DNA of 12,232 bases from Candidatus Sigynarchaeota archaeon. GTDB lineage: Archaea; Asgardarchaeota; Lokiarchaeia; Sigynarchaeales; Sigynarchaeaceae. The notes under the pieces are model-generated. The model was not told the DNA's origin and did not search any database. It worked only from the letters and a program-made list of their open reading frames with translations. This document shows positions 1 through 5,907 of the stretch, piece by piece (the stretch's first letter is position 1; each line of letters starts with the position of its first letter). The translations under genes and the position numbers were made by a program. The stretch covers positions 1-12,232 of the forward strand of contig JAUQYW010000111.1 of assembly GCA_030587525.1 (NCBI GenBank). The letters run 5' to 3'.

Positions 1-505
1 TTTTTTTTCAGATCGGTCGTGAATTTCTCTTGCCGCACAGGATCGGCCTTCGCAGCCTTCAACTCGGGACGCTGCCGGGTAAAGCCCATCCTTTTAGAAG
101 TCTCTGCGCCCAGCGAACGCCAATGTGCTTGCCGAAGCATTTCTCTATGTGGTGGACCACGCCTTTCCCGTCCCAGACCAAGAAATCGTAGCCGAACTCG
201 TGCGGGTTTTTGAGGATGTCCGTTTTCAAGCGTTCTTTCTCATCACTGGAGAGGCAAGATTGCTTGCCTGGTGGGGACTTCCGTTTCAAGCCATCGATCC
301 CCGCATCGTTGTACGTGTTCTCCCATTCCCACGTTGTGTTCCGGCTGAGATGGAGTGCATCGGCCACCTCGGGGGCACTCTTACCTTCCAACATCATAGC
401 GATGGCCTGGTATCGCTCCTTCATCCGCCCGTCGTGTTCTTTCTTGTAGAACGTCCACATTTCGTCGACCGTGTAATCGGTGCGAGTGATTTCGAGGGGT
501 CTCAT
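1..505 (-). pseudogene. IS630-type transposase, N-terminal part, frameshifted and running off the window
   Basis: The first frame begins with ATG at 505 and encodes about 135 residues that look like an IS630 N-terminal helix-turn-helix region. A recognition-helix-like segment (EVADALHLSRNTTWEWENTY) is followed by DGLKRK and a second winged-helix segment containing GYDFLVWDGK and RWAQRLLK. The frame then breaks: frame 0 reads to a stop near 59, while the -1 frame continues in register with the family (RMGFTRQRPE, then KADPVRQEKF and TDLKKK) to the window edge. The change falls on the AAAA at 92-95 (CTA AAA G on the coding strand), where a lysine tRNA could re-pair perfectly after slipping one base. 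It could be a programmed -1 frameshift or a decayed gene. The DDE catalytic domain would lie left of the window, so activity cannot be judged. The family assignment is by recognition of the HTH pattern and is fairly secure. Confidence 0.75.
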
Positions 506-528
506 GGATAGAAGAAGAAACGACGGCA

Positions 529-536
529 GATTTAAC
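529..536 (-). promoter_or_regulatory. Putative box A of the left transposase
   Basis: The coding strand reads GGTTAAATCTG about 27 bases before the ATG at 505. That is the archaeal TATA-to-start distance for a leaderless transcript. It is followed by CCGTCGTT, which also occurs just downstream of the box A candidate of the second transposase (4037-4044). The two elements therefore share a short promoter-proximal sequence. Confidence 0.35.
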
Positions 537-550
537 CGTTTTGACCCCTG

Positions 551-559
551 CTTTAAATG
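551..559 (+). promoter_or_regulatory. Putative box A for the phosphoesterase-TPR gene
   Basis: CTTTAAATG is a good archaeal TATA-like element. Transcription starting about 25 bases downstream would give a leader of roughly 55-60 bases before the ATG at 639. It sits back-to-back with the leftward transposase promoter, so 506-638 is a divergent regulatory stretch with no other gene that I can see. Confidence 0.35.
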
Positions 560-638
560 CCCAGATAGGCTCTAAAGTCCGTGTTCCTTGACCGCTGTCA
601 ATAGCACTGCAATCAGTTTCTCGAATGAGGAATATTCA

Positions 639-3431
639 ATGGTAACATGGTTACATATTTCTGATTTACACTTCAGGGAAGCCGATAACACGACAATGAG
701 GCCTGCACTGAAATTATTGTTGAAAAACCTGACAGAACAACATAGAGAGGGACTGAACTTAGATTTTATTGTCATTACAGGCGATATTGCCTTTTCAGGC
801 AAGAGAGAGGAATATGAAATCGCACGATGTTTCCTCGATGAATTATTAGTAGAAACCGGAGTAAAAAAAGAGAAATTGTTCATCGTTCCTGGAAACCATG
901 ATGTCGATCGTTCGAAGATAATCTCTTCAACGACCACGGATTGGAAATCTGTCAAGGATGTCGATGTGTTTTTCATGTATCCTCGCGATGTCATTACACA
1001 TCATTATCTCCTGGAATTGCAAGGATTCAGAGATTTTTATAATAACTATTTCCGTGGAATACGTGAATATGATGATTATAATCATTACTCCTCAGATATT
1101 CTCGATCTGGGTGATGTCAGGGTCATCCTCGTGGGTTTAAGTTCCTTGTGGAACAGTAATAAAGATGATCGCAAGGGGAGCATAATAATCACGGAACGCC
1201 AGGTTCTAAAGGCTATAGAGACTGCAAGGAAACGACTTGATAATCTCGAGAAAGAATCGAAGAAGGATGTTCTTAAGATCTGCTTCTGCCACCATCCATT
1301 GTCATGGTTAAAAGATTTCGACGCAAACTCTATTGAACCGCATTTATTTGCCGAATTTAATTTCTTTCTCACGGGCCACATTCACGGGAGTATATTTGAC
1401 CAGATTCAACGCAAAGACGGTAAAGTTTTATTCCAAATATCTGCTGGTTCCACATTTGTCAGATATAGCGATGAGGGAAAACAAACCTTTAATATTACTT
1501 CCCACGACACGAGAACGGGGAAAGGCGTATTCAATTGCTGGAGTTTTGAAAAACAATTATTGGAATGGTGCAGAGATTCTTCGGTCAGGAGCATCATGTC
1601 ACGAGACGAGAAAGCGGGCGAGCATAGATTCTCGTATCCATCCAAGAAACGAAACGAGAAAGCGGGCGAGCGTAGATTCTCGTATCCATCCAAGAAATCG
1701 ACCATTGAAGAGGAAATCTCACTTTACCTAAGCACACGAGGAAATCAATGTATGGATCAAGGAGATTATCAGAAAGCTATTGATTTTTTTGATGAAGTTT
1801 TGAAGCTAGTCCATTTTGATATCACGACATTAATCAGTAAAGGGGAGGTTCTTACTAATCTAGGTAAGCACGAAGACGCTATCGCGTGCTTTGACAGCGT
1901 GCTTATAAAGGATTCAGACAACGTTGATGCGCTATTCGATAAAGGGATTGCACTTTGTCCGCTTGGCAAGCACGAAGACGCCATCGCGTGCTATGACCGC
2001 GTGCTCGCCGAGGATCCCGGTGATGACGCTGCGCTAATCAACAAAGGTATCGAGCTCGGCGAGCTAGGCAAGCACGAAGACGCCATCGCGTGTTATGACC
2101 TCGCCCTCGCTAAGGATCCCGAAAATTTCCACGCGACATTCAATAAAGGGGTTGCATTTAGCGAGCTTGGCAAGTATGAAGAAGCCATAGTATACTTTGA
2201 GCATGTGCTCACCAAGGATCCCGAAAATTTCAAAGCGTTGATCAACAAGGGTAACGCACTAGGCGAGCTAGGCAAGTATCTAGATGCTATTGCATACTAT
2301 GAGCACGTACTCACCAAGGATCCAGGTAACGCTGATGCGCTATTAAATAAAGGGATCGCACTTTGTAAGCTTGGAAAGCACGAAGATGCCATCACATGTT
2401 ATGACTGTATTCTTGCCAAGGATCCCGGAAATTTCAACGCGTTGGTCAACAAGGGTATCGAGCTCGGCGAGCTGGGCAAGCACGACGATGCCTTCGCGTG
2501 CTTTGACAGCGTGCTCGCTAAGGATCCCGGTAACGCTGATGCGCTAGTCAACAAGGGCAACGCACTTAGCGAGGTTGGCAAGCACGAAGACGCCATCACG
2601 TGTTTTGACAGCGTGCTCGTCAAAGATCCCGGTGATACCGACTTGCTAATCAAAAAGGGGGTCGAGCTTGGCGAGCTTGGCAAGCACGAAGATGCCATCG
2701 CGTGTTTTGACAGCGTGCTCGTCAAGGATCCTGAAAACTTCCACACGCTGTTCCATAAGGGGGTCACGCTTAGCGAGCTTGGCAGGTATGAAGAAGTTAT
2801 CGGGTGCTCCGACCAGGTGTTAACCAAGGATCCCGAAAACTTCAACGCGCTGTTCAACAAGGGCAACGCACTTAGCAATCTAGGCAAGCACGACGATGCT
2901 ATCGCATGCTATGAACACGTACTCGCCAAGGATCCTGAAAATTTCCACGCACTGGTCGATAAGGGGATTGTATTTGAAAAAACTAGAAAGTATAATCTTG
3001 CATACGAGTGTTTTAAAAAAGCGTTATCAAGAGAACCAGAAGATGTATCCCTCTTGAATAATATTAGCGTGCTCTCCTTAATCGATGGTAGTTTTGATAA
3101 AGCTCGCGAACAGCTCGAAAAAGTCCTCGAAATGAACATACTTCCAGAAAAAAAGATGATTACCCGATTTCTTTACATCATCTTCCTATTCATCACTAAA
3201 AACCATGAAGAGGTGAAAAGTAATGTCATTCTTCTCACTGATACTCTCACCACTTTAGAAAAGAGTGGGGCGCCATTAAAGGTAGATTGGGATTTTGATG
3301 ACATCAAGCCAGTCATTCAAACCCGATTGGATGATAACGGCCAACAAGTAATTCGATCAATCATTCATTTGTTACTGGGAGAAAAATCCGTTGATGATTT
3401 TAAAAAACAATATACAGGGGAATATTATTAG
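639..3431 (+). CDS. Calcineurin-like metallophosphoesterase fused to about 14 TPR repeats
   Basis: The start is taken at ATG 639 (930 residues) because GAGG at 627-630 lies 8 bases upstream and the protein then opens directly with the first metal-binding motif. An in-frame TTG at 588 would add 17 residues. Residues 1 to about 260 carry the full metallophosphoesterase motif set: SDLHF (D9, H11), GD at 48-49, GNHD (N86, H87, D88), CHHP (H218, H219) and GHIH (H247, H249). A two-metal phosphomonoesterase, phosphodiesterase or nuclease activity is expected; the substrate is unknown. A linker holds a 16-residue duplication. Residues 362 to about 837 are fourteen 34-residue TPRs with consensus NKG.AL.ELGKHEDAIACYD..LAKDPEN, and a helical tail of about 93 residues follows. 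No signal peptide or membrane segment is seen, so it is probably cytoplasmic. TPRs usually mediate protein-protein contacts. The gene is AT-richer than its neighbours and is bounded on both sides by transposase remnants, which suggests transfer. A regulatory or defence role is possible but not shown. Confidence 0.9.
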   Translation: MVTWLHISDLHFREADNTTMRPALKLLLKNLTEQHREGLNLDFIVITGDIAFSGKREEYEIARCFLDELLVETGVKKEKLFIVPGNHDVDRSKIISSTTTDWKSVKDVDVFFMYPRDVITHHYLLELQGFRDFYNNYFRGIREYDDYNHYSSDILDLGDVRVILVGLSSLWNSNKDDRKGSIIITERQVLKAIETARKRLDNLEKESKKDVLKICFCHHPLSWLKDFDANSIEPHLFAEFNFFLTGHIHGSIFDQIQRKDGKVLFQISAGSTFVRYSDEGKQTFNITSHDTRTGKGVFNCWSFEKQLLEWCRDSSVRSIMSRDEKAGEHRFSYPSKKRNEKAGERRFSYPSKKSTIEEEISLYLSTRGNQCMDQGDYQKAIDFFDEVLKLVHFDITTLISKGEVLTNLGKHEDAIACFDSVLIKDSDNVDALFDKGIALCPLGKHEDAIACYDRVLAEDPGDDAALINKGIELGELGKHEDAIACYDLALAKDPENFHATFNKGVAFSELGKYEEAIVYFEHVLTKDPENFKALINKGNALGELGKYLDAIAYYEHVLTKDPGNADALLNKGIALCKLGKHEDAITCYDCILAKDPGNFNALVNKGIELGELGKHDDAFACFDSVLAKDPGNADALVNKGNALSEVGKHEDAITCFDSVLVKDPGDTDLLIKKGVELGELGKHEDAIACFDSVLVKDPENFHTLFHKGVTLSELGRYEEVIGCSDQVLTKDPENFNALFNKGNALSNLGKHDDAIACYEHVLAKDPENFHALVDKGIVFEKTRKYNLAYECFKKALSREPEDVSLLNNISVLSLIDGSFDKAREQLEKVLEMNILPEKKMITRFLYIIFLFITKNHEEVKSNVILLTDTLTTLEKSGAPLKVDWDFDDIKPVIQTRLDDNGQQVIRSIIHLLLGEKSVDDFKKQYTGEYY
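1607..1697 (+). repeat. 48-bp tandem duplication in the linker
   Basis: A 48-bp unit starting CGAGAAAGCGGGCGAG at 1607 is repeated at 1655 with very few differences. It encodes EKAGEHRFSYPSKK and then EKAGERRFSYPSKK. It lies between the phosphoesterase and TPR domains, keeps frame, and looks recent because the copies are almost identical. It probably only lengthens a flexible basic linker. Confidence 0.9.
1722..3149 (+). repeat. Array of 102-bp repeats encoding TPRs
   Basis: Fourteen 34-residue units in exact 102-bp register, starting at 1722, 1824, 1926 and so on to 3048. The central ten or so units (about 1850-2970) are similar at DNA level: GGATCC or a one-base variant recurs every 102 bases in the KDP codons, and GGCAAGCACGAAGACGCCATCGCG-like segments recur. 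The first and last two units are more diverged, as expected when an array grows from the middle by unequal crossover or slippage. Confidence 0.9.
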
Positions 3432-3455
3432 GTAAACCTATGGTAAAATGTCCCC

Positions 3456-4007
3456 CTATTTTCTCGTCGATACAGATAACAGGCTCGATGGGGTTGTACG
3501 GGCGTGCATACAAGTCCAACAAATCGTTCATACGTGCGATAGCTTCTGGTGTGAGCGAAATGTTGCACCATTCCTTTTTTTCCACGGCTTCATATCGTGG
3601 TTCTTTAATACGCCCTGGATCGTCCCGAACGAGAGTTTCACGTGAAATTGCTGTTCCAAGCATATCTTGATGAGCATGATGCTCAAGCGCGCGTGTCCCG
3701 TTGGCGGCGTCGCGCACGCGATCGCCATAATGTACGCTACGATCTCGGGCGTCACTTTTTTCGTGGCACTTGGTCGTGGCTTGTCCATCAATGCTGCATC
3801 CAAGCCTTCCTCGCAAAATCGTTTGCGAACCTTCCAGATTGTCTCCTTCGTGACTCCGACCGCTGCTGACACTTCCACATCGGTCAAGCCATCGTCGCAC
3901 TTCAACAACAACCGGGCTCTTTTGATCTCCACGGCCCTATGAACCCCAGTGCTCGTGAACTGCTCTAAAAACTTGCGTTGCTGGATTGTCAAGTGTACAT
4001 CGTGCAC
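3456..4007 (-). pseudogene. Second IS630-type transposase, frameshifted and truncated
   Basis: The gene starts near the GTG at 4007. It encodes an HTH domain (ARLLLKCDDGLTDVEVSAAV, then TKETIWKVRKRF, EEGLDAALMDKPRP) and a second helical segment ending LKNHDMKPWKK. At an A7 run (3575-3581) the sensible reading moves to the -1 frame, which continues EWCNISLTPEAIARMNDLLDLYARPY and then PVICIDEK, the strand carrying the first catalytic aspartate of the DDE triad. Similarity stops there. The following 19 codons are unrelated and run into the end of the phosphoesterase-TPR gene, so the second half of the catalytic domain is missing and the element is dead. The WC..SPE..ARM.D.LDLY pattern puts it in a different IS630 subgroup from the left remnant. 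The frame break may predate the truncation and be programmed. Confidence 0.8.
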
Positions 4008-4036
4008 GGTTATGAATTAAACCTACAGAACGACGG

Positions 4037-4044
4037 ATATAAAT
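4037..4044 (-). promoter_or_regulatory. Putative box A of the second transposase
   Basis: The coding strand reads GATTTATATCCGTCGTT, with TTTATATC about 33 bases ahead of the GTG at 4007. CCGTCGTT also follows the box A of the left transposase. The rest of 4008-4122 shows no gene, and I could not match a terminal inverted repeat to the truncated left side. Confidence 0.3.
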
Positions 4045-4122
4045 CATGACTTTCACGGGAGGGTTTGAATACTTGGCCACCAACTACCTAATTAATTGAT
4101 TACGACACTAGATGTACCGTCT

Positions 4123-5646
4123 TCATTCTGGAATAATATGACCAAAATCGAAGATCGCACCATTGGACAAAGCACCGAAGACGAGAAATAACATACCCAG
4201 GAAGATGACCGTGGAAATAATGGCAAACTTGTGATTCGTGAAGATTCCGGATATTCGTGTAAGGTAATACGCGGTCGCATAGTTGAAAGCCAGGTTGAAA
4301 GCCAAAAAATATACCCAGTCAACCAGCGTGAGGGAGTGAAAATACATCAGCATGGGATTCGTGGCAGGATCCGCGACATCGATGTCCTCGCCGACCATGA
4401 GAAAGGGCAAGATGCCCGTCAAGATCGCGAGGATGAGCGGCAAGCACGCGATGAGGACATAGATCTTGAACCGCTCCCCCTTCAATATCTCACTCTTTTC
4501 CTTGTCGAGCTTCTTTTGTTCCTTCAGCTCGTCGATCATGGATTGGAGCAGGGTGCCGAATTGGTCGCTCGCGTATGCCCGCAACTGCTGGACGAGGCCG
4601 ATGATCATGCGAACGAGGTTGGACCGGGCATGGACCACGATATTGTCGAGAAACTCGTCAAATGACAAGGCCTCGAGAAAGTTGCGCTCGACGTGCAAGT
4701 GCTGGAGCACCGCCGAGCTCGCCTCGTCGAGCAAGCGTGCTATCGCCACCTCGGGCGAGTTGCGACGTAACAGCCTCGCCAGGATCTCGAGAAACTCGAG
4801 AAACTTGTCGATGTCGGTGTCCTTGTCGGCGATCAAGATCTCCTGGTACACGATCAAGGAAAATCGTTTTTTCAGGAGCCACCGTGCAACGAGCCGCAGT
4901 AGCACCACGTGGATGGCGACGAACGCGATGATGAGCGGGACGGGGAGGGATTGGAACATGAACAGGAACACCGCGGCGATGGGGAAGAAGATGCCCTCCG
5001 CCACGAGGATCACGATCCGGGATTCCAGCGTGCGCATGAACACCTTGTATTCTGAAAAGTCTTCCCGCTCGTCGCAATACCGCTGGATGTTATCCACGTT
5101 GCTGCACGTGGTCATGAAGGTGTTGAATTCGGTGGAAAACGTGCGCACCCGGCTCAAGATATCTTCCGGCAGCGATCCTAGCATCATGTCGAGGCGAGCT
5201 TCCTTGAATTCCTTGCTCATCCTCGGATCATCGATCGAGGACAGGAGCTCGATGAAGATCCGCAGGATATCCACGTCCCGTGGAAAAACGGTCAGCAAGA
5301 ATTTCAGTTCCAGCTTGAGCAAGGGAATGAACTTTTCGATGCTCGTCGCGTTCTTCTGGATGATACCCGTGATCGACGAAAGAGCAAGACGATGCACCAG
5401 GAAGAACGTGCCGAAGGCAATGATCGCGAGCAAGGGGAGTGATACCCGGGCAAGAAATAGCGGAATGGCGGCGAGGGCGGTTGATACCAGGGCGATCACG
5501 AGATACCTTGCACAGCACTCGTCCACGTCGATGTTGAATTTTGCATGGAGGATATCCTTGAATGCGAAGACGAGTTTCGGCACGAGATGGGCATTGACGC
5601 GCCGGACGAGGGCATTCTCGTGCAACTTCTTGCGGTTGGCATTCAT
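4123..5646 (-). CDS. T2SF (FlaJ/TadC-like) membrane platform protein
   Basis: A 507-residue polytopic protein of the type II secretion F / archaeal FlaJ superfamily. In this family the protein forms the inner-membrane platform on which the ATPase drives assembly of a filament. Hydrophobic segments lie at about 47-66, 70-86, 211-232, 235-256, 394-416, 441-461 and 474-495. Between them are two large cytoplasmic helical regions (about 90-205 and 258-390), the usual two-T2SF-domain layout. The second contains the typical FLEFLEILARLL...PEVAIARLLDEAS pattern at 282-310. Its ATG overlaps the stop of the preceding small gene as ATGA, indicating translational coupling. The length fits archaeal FlaJ/TadC-like proteins. 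Pairing with the adjacent ATPase gene supports the call; the specific filament type cannot be told. Confidence 0.8.
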   Translation of the reverse strand: MNANRKKLHENALVRRVNAHLVPKLVFAFKDILHAKFNIDVDECCARYLVIALVSTALAAIPLFLARVSLPLLAIIAFGTFFLVHRLALSSITGIIQKNATSIEKFIPLLKLELKFLLTVFPRDVDILRIFIELLSSIDDPRMSKEFKEARLDMMLGSLPEDILSRVRTFSTEFNTFMTTCSNVDNIQRYCDEREDFSEYKVFMRTLESRIVILVAEGIFFPIAAVFLFMFQSLPVPLIIAFVAIHVVLLRLVARWLLKKRFSLIVYQEILIADKDTDIDKFLEFLEILARLLRRNSPEVAIARLLDEASSAVLQHLHVERNFLEALSFDEFLDNIVVHARSNLVRMIIGLVQQLRAYASDQFGTLLQSMIDELKEQKKLDKEKSEILKGERFKIYVLIACLPLILAILTGILPFLMVGEDIDVADPATNPMLMYFHSLTLVDWVYFLAFNLAFNYATAYYLTRISGIFTNHKFAIISTVIFLGMLFLVFGALSNGAIFDFGHIIPE

Positions 5647-5831
5647 GGCACGATCAAGCCCAACACGAGCCCGAGAATCATCCGGGGTTCTGTGGTGAAA
5701 TCGGTGTTACTCCAGAATTCGGTAAACACGCCTTGGAACCAACCTAAGATCTGCACGATTACACCGATTATGATCAGCAAGATCCCGATTGCGACAGCGA
5801 TCAACACGCCTTGTTCAACGACTGAGCCCAT
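5643..5831 (-). CDS. Small membrane protein of the pilus/secretion cluster (62 aa)
   Basis: A 62-residue protein with a long hydrophobic helix at about 8-31 (VLIAVAIGILLIIIGVIVQIL), a short polar loop (FWSNTDFTTEP) and a second hydrophobic stretch at the C-terminus. I do not recognise a family. It lacks the basic n-region and cleavage site of a class III pilin signal, so it is not an obvious pilin, though a divergent pilin-like or platform accessory subunit cannot be excluded. Evidence that it is a real gene: it sits between ATPase and platform genes on the same strand, its stop overlaps the platform start (ATGA), and a strong TATA-like element lies 26 bases upstream of its ATG, fitting a leaderless transcript. 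Confidence 0.7.
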   Translation of the reverse strand: MGSVVEQGVLIAVAIGILLIIIGVIVQILGWFQGVFTEFWSNTDFTTEPRMILGLVLGLIVP

Positions 5832-5852
5832 GACCGACAGATCTGATCAATC

Positions 5853-5860
5853 TATAAAAA
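5853..5860 (-). promoter_or_regulatory. Internal box A before the small gene and platform gene
   Basis: The coding strand reads GCGTTTTTATAGATTG. The TATA element is centred about 26 bases upstream of the ATG at 5831, so transcription should begin at or next to the start codon (leaderless). The small gene and platform gene could then be expressed separately from the ATPase. A partial dyad (AGATCTGATCAATCT, 5840-5854) overlaps its edge and could be an operator, but this is weak. Confidence 0.5.
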
Positions 5861-5907
5861 CGCCGTGAAAATTGTAATTTTAAAAGCGAACCCATCCAAG
5901 ACCCTCG

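Noticed and set aside
2399..2887. Minus-strand open frames within the TPR array
   Set aside because: They recur with the 102-bp period and are simply the reverse reading of the repeat units.
1722..3149. Regularly spaced repeats that might suggest a CRISPR array
   Set aside because: The period is exactly 102 bases, in frame, with no unique spacers between constant repeats. It encodes TPRs.
3429..4122. Complete IS element with matching terminal inverted repeats
   Set aside because: GGGGGACATTTTACC on the left of the second transposase has no inverted partner in 4008-4122 or in 506-590, so no intact ends could be defined.
4466..5698. 410-codon plus-strand frame opposite the platform protein gene
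   Set aside because: Its composition is dominated by R, S and T with no domain pattern, whereas the minus strand gives a typical T2SF membrane protein.
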